From Candidatus Saccharimonadota bacterium (GTDB lineage Bacteria > Patescibacteriota > Saccharimonadia > Saccharimonadales > Saccharimonadaceae), in assembly GCA_017561575.1 (NCBI GenBank), contig JAFZBS010000010.1, positions 62,001-126,000 on the forward strand: a stretch of 64,000 bases of DNA, read 5' to 3'. Under the pieces are notes generated by a model. The model saw only the letters and a list, made by a program, of their open reading frames with translations. It did not search any database and was not told the DNA's origin. The position numbers were made by a program, and so were the translations under genes. Shown here in pieces: positions 14,696-24,324 of the stretch (position 1 is the first letter of the stretch; each line of letters starts with the position of its first letter).

Positions 14696-16213
14696 TTATT
14701 TAGCGTACTCTACCGCACGAGTCTCACGTATTACATTAACCTTAATTATTCCTGGATAACTCATCGTCGCTTCAATCTTGTTCGCGATATCACGTGCAAG
14801 TTTTAATGCTGATAAATCATCAATTTGTTTCGGCTCCACAATCACCCGAATCTCACGCCCTGCCGAAATCGCGTATGCTTTATCAATCCCAGGGAATGAA
14901 GTTGCGATATTTTCAAGATCACGCATTCTCTCTGCAAAATTCTCCGCCGAAATATTCCTAGCACCCGGTCTTGCCGCGCTCATCGCATCACATATTTTTA
15001 CAATAATCGCTTCTGGCGTTGTCGGCTCAATATCATCATGGTGTGCCGCCATCGCATGTACAACAGCATCTGGCATACCATATTTCTTTGCAAGCTCAGC
15101 ACCAATCTCTGCATGCTTCCCCTCAATCTTATGTGTCACTGCTTTACCAACGTCATGAAGAAGAGCTGCCGTCTTTGCAATTCTTTTATCAGCTCCTATC
15201 TCCTCCGCAATCATACCAGCCACATGCGCCATTTCGATTGAATGAAGTAACACATTTTGCCCATATGAAGTTCTAAATTTAAGCTCGCCTAAAAGATGTA
15301 CAAGCTCACGCGGAATCCCCACAAGCCCAACCTCGCGCACTGCATCTTCGCCAGCTCTTACAACTTCCTTTTCAATTTCCTTTTCACCTTTGGCTACAGC
15401 CTCTTCAATCGATGCCGGATTAATGCGCCCATCTTTCATTAAACGCTCCAAAGCATACCTCGCCACCTGGCGGCGAATCGGATCAAACGACGACAAAACA
15501 ACCATACCAGGAGTATCGTCTACCATGATATCAACGCCGGTTGCACGCTGAAGCGCTTGAATATTACGCCCCTCTTTACCGATAATTCTACCCTTCATAT
15601 CATCATCAGGAAGTTTCAAAGCCGTCACGGTTCTATCCGCAGTCACTTCAGACGACATTCTTTCCATCGCCGTAAGAAGCATCGCCTGAGCAGCTTCATC
15701 CATATCATGCTTTATTTCTTTTTGTTGTTTCGCCACAAGACCAACCAAATCCTGCTTGATATCATTTTCCGTCATTTTCATTAGCTTGTCTCGCGCTTCA
15801 GCCTTTGACAAACCGGCTATTTTTTCAAGCTTTTCATGCTGCTTCTCCCGAATCTCTCGAATCTCACCCTTCAAAGAATCAATTTCTCTTTCTTCACGTG
15901 TAAGCTTCTCAGTTTTCTTTTCTAGCTGGTCCAACTTCGCATCAAGCGTCCCCTCGCGCTCCGCCAAACGATTCTCTGTCTTCTTCCATTCTTTGCGCCT
16001 CTCATTCTCTTCTGCTTGGCTCTTTTCTGCAACCTCAGCAGCTTCTTTTTTAGCAGCAAGCACAATATCCGAAGCCTCCCTTTTTGCTTTACGCACTAAA
16101 TCCTCAGCCTTATCTTTACCACCATTTTCATTATGTTTATTATATGCAAAAATTCCACCCGCGCCGGCAGCTATACCAATAACTGCAGCAATAATTGGGA
16201 TCACAATTTCCAT
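14696..16213 (-). CDS. rny: Ribonuclease Y
   Basis: Membrane-anchored endoribonuclease that starts mRNA decay. The 505-residue product has an N-terminal membrane segment (IPIIAAVIGIAAGAGGIFAY), a long charged coiled coil (~30-190), a KH domain with GRIIGKEGRNIQALQ (~215) and an HD domain with LLHDVGKA (~345) and AAHHDD. Domain order and length are those of RNase Y. GAAAGGGAAG precedes the ATG. It stands alone between the surface protein and a small uncertain gene. Confidence 0.95.
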   Translation of the reverse strand: MEIVIPIIAAVIGIAAGAGGIFAYNKHNENGGKDKAEDLVRKAKREASDIVLAAKKEAAEVAEKSQAEENERRKEWKKTENRLAEREGTLDAKLDQLEKKTEKLTREEREIDSLKGEIREIREKQHEKLEKIAGLSKAEARDKLMKMTENDIKQDLVGLVAKQQKEIKHDMDEAAQAMLLTAMERMSSEVTADRTVTALKLPDDDMKGRIIGKEGRNIQALQRATGVDIMVDDTPGMVVLSSFDPIRRQVARYALERLMKDGRINPASIEEAVAKGEKEIEKEVVRAGEDAVREVGLVGIPRELVHLLGELKFRTSYGQNVLLHSIEMAHVAGMIAEEIGADKRIAKTAALLHDVGKAVTHKIEGKHAEIGAELAKKYGMPDAVVHAMAAHHDDIEPTTPEAIIVKICDAMSAARPGARNISAENFAERMRDLENIATSFPGIDKAYAISAGREIRVIVEPKQIDDLSALKLARDIANKIEATMSYPGIIKVNVIRETRAVEYAK

Positions 16214-16320
16214 ACTTCCCTTTCTAATTGTTTTTGCCGATATTTTTCTTATACCAGCGGGTTAACAAATAACATCAAATTAAAAATTTTTAAATATCCA
16301 CCCTTAATTATACCACAAAA

Positions 16321-16548
16321 TCACAAAATACTTGCCGAAATCCGCATTTCTACCATGCCACTTGACACATTTCTCACCACCAAATCCACCCCATTGCACG
16401 CCCGCTCGATGCGATGCGTCACCCAACCGTTCGAATCGCGCACGACTAGCGAATTTGAAATTAAGCTCCCTTCAATGTATGAAGAAGAACCATCTGGCGC
16501 ACGATAAATCACGCCATTTCTGACCAACATTTCCTCTAAATATCCCAT
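16321..16548 (-). CDS. Small hypothetical protein, uncertain
   Basis: An open frame of 75 codons in an otherwise empty gap. The product (IYRAPDGSSSYIEGS, then VVRDSNGWVTHRIER) looks protein-like, with alternating hydrophobic residues as in small beta proteins. There is neither a clear Shine-Dalgarno nor a TATAAT at the 6-7 base distance used by neighbouring genes. No family recognised. It may be real but poorly supported. Confidence 0.4.
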   Translation of the reverse strand: MGYLEEMLVRNGVIYRAPDGSSSYIEGSLISNSLVVRDSNGWVTHRIERACNGVDLVVRNVSSGMVEMRISASIL

Positions 16549-16599
16549 ATTTCAATTTCAATATACGCTATGAGACGCGAAAAATCAAGCACTACCTTA

Positions 16600-18192
16600 T
16601 TATTTTATTTTTATTAGTGGAGCATCCCATTCTTTCGGATAATCCGACAAGCCAAGTAGCAAGGCAACTGTCGACGCCACATTTGAAAGACCAGGCTCAT
16701 TATACGCCGCCTCTCCCAAAACATACTTGCTGCGATTAATAGTATTATCATAAATAATAAATGGCACCTTATTTAAAGTGTGTGCAGTTTTCGGTTGACC
16801 ATATTCATCCAATAGTTCCTCCGCATTTCCATGATCCGCCACAATCACCAAAGCACCACCCAACTTATCTACTTCTGCCGCAATTCGCTTCAAAGATAAA
16901 TCCACCGCTTCCATCGCAACAATAGTTGCGTCCATGTCCGCTGTATGCCCCACAATATCGCCATTTGCAAAATTCGCTCTTATAAACTTATACTTATCCA
17001 TGTTTTCCAAAACCGCATTTGTAATTTCCGACACCATCATCCAAGGTCTCGCGGTCGGAGCATCCGAACTACCTTCAATTTCCAAAAATTCTTCTTTCTC
17101 CGCCTTGTTATAACTATTTCCGTTAAAGTAATAAGTAATATGCCCAAATTTTATAGTCTCTGAAACTGCAAAATCCGAAATCTTCTTCTCAGCCAAATAG
17201 TTATTCAAAGGATGATCAATTTTAATCGGCTCGACCAAACGGTGCTCTGGCACATGCGTATCGGAATTATATTCCATCATGCCTACAAAATACACATCGT
17301 CCGGCTTATAATCACCTCGATTAAAATATGGAAAATCCCAATATGTAAAAGCCTGCGCAATTTCAATTGCTCGATCTTTTCTAAAATCAAAATAAATAAA
17401 CGAATCACCTTTTTCTACCTTTCCTACAGGTCTCTCTTTCTCGTCAACAATTACAAAAGCCGGCAAATCTTGGTCTTGAATGCCAGGAGTAATTCGCCTA
17501 AGCATCTCAATCGCCTCTTCCGCCGATTTAAAATAATAATCTGCCTGCGCATTCACCATCATATCCCAACCACGCGCCACCACACTCCAATCATTCTCAT
17601 ATCTATCCGCAACCGTAGTTTGTCTACCACCACCAGAAGCTATTTTGATATCTGCATCCGAAAATCTCTCAGCAAATTTCTCAAATCTCCTAATATATTT
17701 CGGCTCAGATTGTGGAGGAGTATCACGTCCATCCAAAATCGCGTGCACACGCATCCGCCTTACGCCGTCAAGATAAGCACGTTCAATCATTTGTTCTAAA
17801 TGCGAAATATGGCTATGCACTCCGCCATCCGAAAAAATACCCGAAAAATGCAAAGTTCCACTATCAGTCACCCTTTTTACTGCTTCCTTCCAAGCATCGG
17901 TCTCAAACACTGAACCATCCTCAAAAGCCTCATTTACACGCAGAAAATCCTGTTTAATAATTTGCCCAGCTCCAAGCGTATTATGACCAATTTCTGAATT
18001 ACCAACCTGCCCGGGCACTAAACCCACATATTTACCAGAAGCATTCAAAGCAACATGCAAATAATCTCTTGCTGCCTTTCCGAGAAATGGCGTTCTTGCT
18101 TTAGAGACAGCGTTTCCTGGTGAATCTGGCGCAAGCCCCACCCCATCAAGTACCACCAAAACTATCGGCCCATCATACGACAATTTATCCAT
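16600..18192 (-). CDS. gpmI: 2,3-bisphosphoglycerate-independent phosphoglycerate mutase
   Basis: Glycolytic enzyme converting 3- to 2-phosphoglycerate with metal ions. The 530-residue product has VVLDGVGLAPDSPGNAVSKA at the N-terminus, GNSEIGHNTLGAG (serine nucleophile region, ~65), HAILDGRDTPP (~150) and VIVADHGNAEELLD (~445) for the metal site. Start at 18192: TGGTATAAT is 6 bases upstream, whereas a longer frame reaching 18264 would include the promoter. Together with pgi it supports a glycolytic lifestyle. A terminator of the upstream gene lies just before the promoter. Confidence 0.95.
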   Translation of the reverse strand: MDKLSYDGPIVLVVLDGVGLAPDSPGNAVSKARTPFLGKAARDYLHVALNASGKYVGLVPGQVGNSEIGHNTLGAGQIIKQDFLRVNEAFEDGSVFETDAWKEAVKRVTDSGTLHFSGIFSDGGVHSHISHLEQMIERAYLDGVRRMRVHAILDGRDTPPQSEPKYIRRFEKFAERFSDADIKIASGGGRQTTVADRYENDWSVVARGWDMMVNAQADYYFKSAEEAIEMLRRITPGIQDQDLPAFVIVDEKERPVGKVEKGDSFIYFDFRKDRAIEIAQAFTYWDFPYFNRGDYKPDDVYFVGMMEYNSDTHVPEHRLVEPIKIDHPLNNYLAEKKISDFAVSETIKFGHITYYFNGNSYNKAEKEEFLEIEGSSDAPTARPWMMVSEITNAVLENMDKYKFIRANFANGDIVGHTADMDATIVAMEAVDLSLKRIAAEVDKLGGALVIVADHGNAEELLDEYGQPKTAHTLNKVPFIIYDNTINRSKYVLGEAAYNEPGLSNVASTVALLLGLSDYPKEWDAPLIKIK

Positions 18193-18245
18193 AACCACAT
18201 TATACCATCTTTTTGATTCTGGCGGAATCAAAAAGTCATAAACAA

Positions 18246-18278
18246 AAATCGAAACGGAATTCACTTTCGTTTCGATTT
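18246..18278 (-). terminator. Hairpin after aguA, second of two
   Basis: AAAATCGAAACG pairs with CGTTTCGATTTT and runs into TTTTTG on the minus strand, between the aguA-proximal hairpin and the gpmI promoter. Confidence 0.7.
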
Positions 18279-18299
18279 TCTTACTGGCTTTTTTTTGCT

Positions 18300-18326
18300 A
18301 GACTTTTTTCCTCCGGAAAAAAGTCT
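18300..18326 (-). terminator. aguA terminator
   Basis: AGACTTTTTTCC with GGAAAAAAGTCT around a 3-base loop. The stem begins inside the aguA stop codon. Confidence 0.7.
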
Positions 18327-19419
18327 AAGCTAATGGTACCTGTTGTGTAATACAGTGAATGTTCCCACCACCAAGCAAAATCTCTCTTGCATAAATTGGT
18401 TCAATCACCCTATCCGGAAACAAACCTTCCAAAGTCTTAATTGCCTCTTCATCATGTGGATCATCAAACACCGGCAAAATTATTGCACCATTACAATTAT
18501 AATAATTAATATACGATGCCGGCAAACGATCTCCCTCGCGCCTTGGGAAAGTTCCTTCCACAGAATCTACCCCCTCGGCCTCTTCTTTTGTGATTGTAAC
18601 CGGATTTGGTACGTGAATCTTTATTATCTCTAGTTTACGACCCCTTGCGTCCGTTTCAGATTCAAGATATTCCAAATCCTTCATAGAACGCTCGTGCTGT
18701 GGGTCATCTACATTATCTTCCCACGCAAGGACTACTTTTCCTGGCGCCACAAACTGACAAATATTGTCAACATGACCATTTGTATCCTCATCACGATAAA
18801 CGCCATAAGGAACCCACAAAACTTTTTCTGCACCTGTGTATTCACAAAGCTTATCCTCAATCTGCTCACGAGTCATATCAGGATTACGGTCAGGAGATAG
18901 CAATGTTTCTTCAGTTACTAGCAAAGTCCCCTCGCCATCTGAATGGATTGAACCTCCTTCAAGAATAAAATCCGCTACCTCATAACGATCAACTTTTTCA
19001 ATATTCGCCATTTTGGCGCCAACATAATCATCAAAATCCCACGGATAATAAATACCGCCCTCGGTACCACCATACCCATTAAATCCCCAGTCCACCGCGC
19101 GCATTTCGCCGTAATCATTAATAACCATGGTTGCACCAGAATCGCGAATCCAAGAGTCATTATTCGAAATCTCAACCACAGACACATTTCGCATATTCAT
19201 TCCAAGCACATGTAGGTATTGGGACTGATTAACCCCCAAAACTACAGGCTCATATTTTGCAATTGTTTCCACGACTTGACGAAAAGCCTTTTGAGCAGGC
19301 TTTGCACCGTCCCTCCAGTTATCCGGCCTCTCTGGCCACAAAAGGTAAGTACATTTATGCGGCGCAAGTTCCGAAGGCATATAATACCCATCGCGTCGCG
19401 GAGTAGAGTTTAATTTCAT
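18325..19419 (-). CDS. aguA: Agmatine deiminase
   Basis: Converts agmatine to N-carbamoylputrescine and ammonia. The 364-residue product has NNDSWIRDSGAT (~90), DEDTNGHVDNICQF (~210) and the C-terminal LLGGGNIHCITQQ with the catalytic cysteine (~355), all typical of the family. Length is normal. AAAGGATG precedes the ATG. It lies downstream of the antiporter with a terminator-like hairpin between them, so its level may be set separately. With ptcA and the carbamate kinase it forms a full ATP-yielding agmatine pathway. Confidence 0.95.
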   Translation of the reverse strand: MKLNSTPRRDGYYMPSELAPHKCTYLLWPERPDNWRDGAKPAQKAFRQVVETIAKYEPVVLGVNQSQYLHVLGMNMRNVSVVEISNNDSWIRDSGATMVINDYGEMRAVDWGFNGYGGTEGGIYYPWDFDDYVGAKMANIEKVDRYEVADFILEGGSIHSDGEGTLLVTEETLLSPDRNPDMTREQIEDKLCEYTGAEKVLWVPYGVYRDEDTNGHVDNICQFVAPGKVVLAWEDNVDDPQHERSMKDLEYLESETDARGRKLEIIKIHVPNPVTITKEEAEGVDSVEGTFPRREGDRLPASYINYYNCNGAIILPVFDDPHDEEAIKTLEGLFPDRVIEPIYAREILLGGGNIHCITQQVPLA

Positions 19420-19429
19420 ATCATCCTTT

Positions 19430-19465
19430 CCAAAAAGCTCGCGAGCTCTAAAACCCGCGAGCTCG
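19430..19465 (-). terminator. Terminator or attenuator between aguD and aguA
   Basis: AGCTCGCG (19463-19456) pairs with CGCGAGCT (19443-19436) and is followed by TTTTT on the minus strand, directly before the aguA Shine-Dalgarno sequence. I see no promoter after it, so partial read-through is likely. Confidence 0.65.
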
Positions 19466-19472
19466 TTTTGCT

Positions 19473-20963
19473 TTAGCGTTTCAAAGCTCTTCTATTTTTT
19501 GACGCAAGCTTCTTATTACGATCCTTGCGTGCCATATTTAGAACTAATAGCTCGCCAATCACAATACAAACGACAGAAGAAATAATCAAAACGTTATTTT
19601 CCTCCCAAGTCAAAGCTAAATCGTCTGGATAGATTACCAAAGTAAAGAATAATGAAACTATGAGAAGTAGAAGTGGGACTATTCCCATCAACCAACGCAT
19701 AATTGGACCAATCTTCAACCAGTAACCATCCTTAACTTGCTTACCATTTTTGTGAAGTTTGATAAACGCCGCAAACATTGGAATGTATGAAAGAAGTAGA
19801 CATACCAACGATAGCGAGAAGAAAGCCCAGAACATGTTCGAAAACGCATCGAGCACCTCTTCATCCACGCCCATCTCAGGCATAATATAACCGATAAAGA
19901 TGCCAGCAAATGCAAGTACTGCTGCCACGATGCCAGTCCAGATGCCTACCATATATGGCACACCATCTTTATTACGCTTCTTCCAGGACTTCGGGAACAT
20001 TCCATCTTCTGCTGCATATGCAATTACAGAATAGACACCAAAGTTCCATGACGAAACATTCGAAATCAAAGTTACGATGAATAAACCACCGACTGCAATC
20101 AAAATTGCCTGAATTAATTCAGCCGATGCACCAGCATTCGCGAGCAGAATCTGCCATGCATCAAGAAGACCAGTATCGGTTGAAATTTCCGAGAATTGCG
20201 TACCTACACCAAGCGCAAAAGACGGCAAGATGTAAAAGATAGCAATCAAAATACCACCAAGAATAATTGCCTGTGGTATCTGCTTCTTTGGCTTATCCAT
20301 ATCGTCATAAAATGTACCAACCACCTCAAAGCCAAGCATATTAAAGATGATAAGTGACACAAACGAAATACCAGCCCAATCAAAGCCGCCATCCGCACCA
20401 ACAAGTGGAATAAAGTCAGTCCAAGATTCTACTGGATTTGCTGTACCTTGAGTAAACAAAATATAAAAACCAAGAAAACCAATCCCACCAAGGATTGCAA
20501 TCTTGATAATTGCACCGATATTTGCCACCCAGTCAGACTGCGAAATACGGAGCATACCAAGCACGGTTACTAGCAAAATATATACCGCCTGGATTATCAA
20601 TACTGCTGCCAGGCTAAGCTCAATCCCAAACATCGTCATAATAAGCGAAGTAATAAGATCAGCCAAGCTAGCAATCCAAAGTGGATAGTTTACCCAGTAA
20701 AACCACGCGACTCTAGAAGCCCACTTTTTACCAAAAGCTTTCTTTACCCAAGTATACATACCACCTTCAGATGGATACTGCGTACCAAGTTCCGCTGAAA
20801 TTAACGCATACGGTACAAAGAAACCGATTAGCATAATCGCCCACCAGAGATACTGGGAGTGTCCGATTGACGCTGTCGGGGCTACCGCATCCGCAACCAA
20901 AATTATACAGACCGTCGCCAGCACCGCCGAAAACAGCCTGAATTTATATTTCTTTTTTGGCAT
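19473..20963 (-). CDS. aguD: Agmatine/putrescine antiporter, APC family
   Basis: The 496-residue product has about twelve hydrophobic segments and APC-family features: VADAVAPTASIGHSQYLWWA near residue 25 and ELGTQYPSEGGMYTWVKKAFG near residue 60. The C-terminus is short and basic (RKDRNKKLASKNRRALKR). It would import agmatine and export putrescine; the specificity is inferred from its place between ptcA and aguA. AAGGAGG lies 5-6 bases before the ATG, the strongest Shine-Dalgarno in the island. Confidence 0.85.
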   Translation of the reverse strand: MPKKKYKFRLFSAVLATVCIILVADAVAPTASIGHSQYLWWAIMLIGFFVPYALISAELGTQYPSEGGMYTWVKKAFGKKWASRVAWFYWVNYPLWIASLADLITSLIMTMFGIELSLAAVLIIQAVYILLVTVLGMLRISQSDWVANIGAIIKIAILGGIGFLGFYILFTQGTANPVESWTDFIPLVGADGGFDWAGISFVSLIIFNMLGFEVVGTFYDDMDKPKKQIPQAIILGGILIAIFYILPSFALGVGTQFSEISTDTGLLDAWQILLANAGASAELIQAILIAVGGLFIVTLISNVSSWNFGVYSVIAYAAEDGMFPKSWKKRNKDGVPYMVGIWTGIVAAVLAFAGIFIGYIMPEMGVDEEVLDAFSNMFWAFFSLSLVCLLLSYIPMFAAFIKLHKNGKQVKDGYWLKIGPIMRWLMGIVPLLLLIVSLFFTLVIYPDDLALTWEENNVLIISSVVCIVIGELLVLNMARKDRNKKLASKNRRALKR

Positions 20964-21015
20964 TCCGCCTCCTTTCTTAAATTTAACTATCCCCCTGTTT
21001 TTTTACTAAAGCAAA

Positions 21016-22047
21016 CTACACCTGTGCTTCCCCACCCGCCTCCTTTTGTTCCTTTATATAATCAAGCGTTGTTTGGCCCATATTGTCAAAATAGAGCACC
21101 AAACCACGCTGTGCAGTTAAACGATTTTCTGCTTCATCCCACGCCGCCGAATGTGGACCATCCAGCACCGAATCAGTCACTTCTTCATTACGACTTGCCG
21201 GCAAACAATGTAAGAATTTCACATTTGGATTCTTAGTTGCTGCAATCATTTCATCATTCACCTGATACTTTGGATAGAAATCCTTCATGTATTCTTCTTT
21301 TGGTGTTTCTTTGTCATAAAGACCATACCACACATCCGTGTAGATAAAATCAGCACCTTCAAGACACGCTGGATCATCCGTCCAAATCGCCGAACCACCA
21401 TATTTCTTAGCATTTTCCTTGCCAATATTTAACCATTCGTCCGAAATCTTGTGATTCTCCGGACCATAATGAACAAAATGCATCCCCATTTTGGTCGACA
21501 TATCACAAAGCGTGTTACAAACCTGTGTCGCATCACCTACAAAAATTACCTTGATTTGATTCGAATGTTTTCCTGCCGGCCAATGATCAAAAATCGTAAT
21601 CATATCACCAACACCCTGCGTTGGATGACACCTATCGCTCATACCATTTATTACTGGAACTTCCGAATATTTTGCAAGCTGTTCAATCGAATCATGCCTA
21701 TCTACGCGCGACATAATCATATCGCACATTCTGCCAAGTACTCTTGCCGTATCTTGAATCGTCTCGTGTGCCCCAAGTTGTATTGCGCCAGGCGCCAAGT
21801 TCAAAGCATGACCGCCAAGCTGCAACATAGCAACTTCAAACGAAACTCTCGTCCGTGTTGACTTTTGCTCAAAAATCATCGCGAGTGACTTGTGGTACAT
21901 CGAATTCAGATATCCACCCTCCTTTATAAAGCTCCTCACAGTCCGTGATAGCCTAATAATATCTAAAATCTCAGACTGGTCAAAATTAGCTGTGTCGATA
22001 AAATCTTTTCTTGTTGGTGTTGTGTGTGTCAATGTATACCCATCCAT
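21016..22047 (-). CDS. ptcA: Putrescine carbamoyltransferase
   Basis: Phosphorolyses N-carbamoylputrescine to putrescine and carbamoyl phosphate. The 343-residue product has the carbamoyl phosphate site QKSTRTRVSFE (~60), the HPTQ motif (~140) and HCLPASRNEEV (~278). TDVWYGLYD (~240) is the signature that separates this enzyme from ornithine carbamoyltransferase. It has its own TATAAT 7 bases before the ATG, so it can be transcribed as a leaderless mRNA apart from the upstream kinase. Neighbours confirm the pathway. Confidence 0.92.
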   Translation of the reverse strand: MDGYTLTHTTPTRKDFIDTANFDQSEILDIIRLSRTVRSFIKEGGYLNSMYHKSLAMIFEQKSTRTRVSFEVAMLQLGGHALNLAPGAIQLGAHETIQDTARVLGRMCDMIMSRVDRHDSIEQLAKYSEVPVINGMSDRCHPTQGVGDMITIFDHWPAGKHSNQIKVIFVGDATQVCNTLCDMSTKMGMHFVHYGPENHKISDEWLNIGKENAKKYGGSAIWTDDPACLEGADFIYTDVWYGLYDKETPKEEYMKDFYPKYQVNDEMIAATKNPNVKFLHCLPASRNEEVTDSVLDGPHSAAWDEAENRLTAQRGLVLYFDNMGQTTLDYIKEQKEAGGEAQV

Positions 22048-22088
22048 AATGCCTATTATACATCATTATTTTTTTAAACACAAGCTTC

Positions 22089-23030
22089 TTACTTTTTCTC
22101 AACTATCGTTCCGGCTTTTCCAGCCAAAGCATCCTTAAGATTTAAAATGTCAGTAATAACTCCAACCCCTCCGTGCTTCGCAAAAGTCACTGCTGCTCTT
22201 ACTTTAGGCAACATCGACCCCGCTTTAAAATACCCTTCTTTAATATAATCTTCGGCTTGCTCAACGCTAACCCCTTCAAGCGCCTTTGCCTCGGGAGTTC
22301 CAAAATTAATATACGCATTCGGCACTGCAGTTACGCTCACAAAAATATCCGCCTTCACAAGCTCTGCCAATTTTTCTGCCGCAAAGTCTTTATCAATCAC
22401 CGCATCCACGCCCTTAAGTCTTCTAAGTATTTTCGTTCGATAAACTGGTATTCCACCACCACCCGCAGCAATCACAATAATTCCGTCCTCCACCATTTTT
22501 TCAATCGCTTTTCTTTCCACAATATCCACCGGTCTTGGCGAGGCCACCACGCGTCGCCATCCACGACCAGCATCCTCTTTCACGACCCAACCTTTTTCTT
22601 TCGCCAACTTCAAAGCTTCTTTCTCTGAATAAAATTGCCCGATTGGTTTTGTTGGATTCTTAAACGCAGTATCCTTTTTATCTACCACCACCTGCGTCAC
22701 AACAGTAGCAACTTTCGCCGTTTTGCCTTCTTTCAAAAAAGCATTATTAATCGCCTGTGTCAGCCAATAACCAATCTGTCCTTGGCTCATCGCCACCGCT
22801 GTTTCAAGTGGCATCGCTGGAGCCTTTTCCGTCGCCGCCGTCTCTTCATGTATTAAAATATTCCCCACTTGCGGACCATTTCCATGTGCCACAATCACTT
22901 CATAGCGTTTGCTAAGATCTGCTATCATTTCCCCCACATCCTCTGCAATCTTTTTCTGTGCCTCTGCCGTTGCCTCACCATCACGCTGCAAGGCATTTCC
23001 ACCAAGTGCAAGTACGATCCTCTTTTTCAT
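22089..23030 (-). CDS. arcC: Carbamate kinase
   Basis: Makes ATP from carbamoyl phosphate and ADP, releasing ammonia and CO2. The 313-residue product starts MKKRIVLALGGNALQ and contains VAHGNGPQVGN (~45), SQGQIGYWL (~84), GRGWRRVVASPRP (~155) and AAGGGGIPV (~190), all family hallmarks. Its ATG overlaps the pgi stop by four bases (ATGA), and GGAGGA lies within pgi. Coupling with pgi links sugar breakdown and agmatine fermentation. In an agmatine operon this gene is often named aguC. Confidence 0.95.
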   Translation of the reverse strand: MKKRIVLALGGNALQRDGEATAEAQKKIAEDVGEMIADLSKRYEVIVAHGNGPQVGNILIHEETAATEKAPAMPLETAVAMSQGQIGYWLTQAINNAFLKEGKTAKVATVVTQVVVDKKDTAFKNPTKPIGQFYSEKEALKLAKEKGWVVKEDAGRGWRRVVASPRPVDIVERKAIEKMVEDGIIVIAAGGGGIPVYRTKILRRLKGVDAVIDKDFAAEKLAELVKADIFVSVTAVPNAYINFGTPEAKALEGVSVEQAEDYIKEGYFKAGSMLPKVRAAVTFAKHGGVGVITDILNLKDALAGKAGTIVEKK

Positions 23031-24226
23031 TTTTCCTCCATTAGTTTTTTTAGTTCTACTTTATATGCTTCCACTCCCGGCTGATCAAAAGGATTTACAC
23101 CCATCAGCTTTGCCGAAATCGCACACGCCATTTCAAAGAAATAAATCAGCTCACCAAATCCTTTCTCATCATATGACGAAACGCTTATTTTTAAAACTGG
23201 AATCTTGCCCATCGTATGTGCCGCGCAAACTGCCGTCATAACCTTTTCATTTAACTCATCAGTCGGGTAATTAATAACCGTTTCCCACAAATTCCTTCTC
23301 CCATCCTGCATAAATTGTCCTAAAGAATGTAAATCGGTCGAATAAATAACCGATGCCGGCCAAATACCCTGTCTTCCTTTGCCTTCACTCTCGCCAAATA
23401 ATTGTTTCAGCCACTCATTAAAATACATCGTCGCCGGTTCGAAACTTGCAAACACTTCCGTATCATAATCGCGCTGATATAGGGCTTTTCTTATCCACGC
23501 ATACCGCACCATCGGGTTTTTTCTTATAATTTCATCACTCCTAACAGGGGTAGTAGCACCTTGATTTTTTATGTCGAGCGGGTTTTTTATTATACTTTCT
23601 GCCATTTCACGCGCACCCGAAAGCAACGCATCAATATCTACCCCAGCCACCGCAAGCGGCAATAAACCTACCACAGTCAAAACAGAATATCTCCCACCCA
23701 CATCGTCCGGTACTACGAATCGCGTATATCCATTTTCAACCGCTTCATCATGCAAAGTTCCTTTTTTTGCATCCGTCGTTGCGAAAATCCGTTTCTTCGC
23801 TTCTACCTCTCCATATTTTTCAACCAACTTTTTCTTAAAAACATCAAACGCAATTGCTGGCTCAAGAGTTGTACCAGACTTAGAAATTACATTTATCGCA
23901 AAATCTTTTTCACCCACCTCAGAAAGTGCAAATTCAAGCTCTTTTTTGCTCAAAGAATTTCCCGCATAAACAATTCTCACACCTTTTGGTCGCAAAGCTT
24001 CAATTATTGCCCGATGCCCGAGATACGAACCACCAATTCCGATACAAACCAAAATTTCAGCCTTGCTCTGAATATCCACCGCTGCCTTTTTAATTGTGTT
24101 TAGCTCTTTCTCATTTATCAAAAAGGGCAACACTGACCATCCACCCATCGGATCAGCCAATATTTCACCTAGTAATTCTCTTGTCTTGCCCACATTCACA
24201 TCAGATTCAAAATTAATTTCAATCAT
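23027..24226 (-). CDS. pgi: Glucose-6-phosphate isomerase
   Basis: Interconverts glucose 6-phosphate and fructose 6-phosphate. The 399-residue product has VCIGIGGSYLGHRA (~62), VISKSGTTLEPA (~115), VVPDDVGGRYSVL (~170) and the C-terminal NPFDQPGVEAYK. It is shorter than the ~550-residue proteobacterial enzyme but matches the compact Gram-positive type. GGAGGA lies before the ATG and TGGTATAAT further upstream. It heads the energy operon pgi-arcC-ptcA-aguD-aguA. Confidence 0.94.
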   Translation of the reverse strand: MIEINFESDVNVGKTRELLGEILADPMGGWSVLPFLINEKELNTIKKAAVDIQSKAEILVCIGIGGSYLGHRAIIEALRPKGVRIVYAGNSLSKKELEFALSEVGEKDFAINVISKSGTTLEPAIAFDVFKKKLVEKYGEVEAKKRIFATTDAKKGTLHDEAVENGYTRFVVPDDVGGRYSVLTVVGLLPLAVAGVDIDALLSGAREMAESIIKNPLDIKNQGATTPVRSDEIIRKNPMVRYAWIRKALYQRDYDTEVFASFEPATMYFNEWLKQLFGESEGKGRQGIWPASVIYSTDLHSLGQFMQDGRRNLWETVINYPTDELNEKVMTAVCAAHTMGKIPVLKISVSSYDEKGFGELIYFFEMACAISAKLMGVNPFDQPGVEAYKVELKKLMEEK

Positions 24227-24324
24227 GTCTCCTCCAACTTATACCACCATTATACCAAACCTTGCTACAAAGCACAAAAAATGCTATAATATTTTTAGAT
24301 TCAATCTTGGAGGAGGGAGAATGG

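Noticed and set aside
21016-23030. Arginine deiminase pathway (ornithine carbamoyltransferase plus carbamate kinase)
   Set aside because: No arginine deiminase is present. The transferase has the TDVWYGLYD signature of putrescine carbamoyltransferase and lies with agmatine deiminase.
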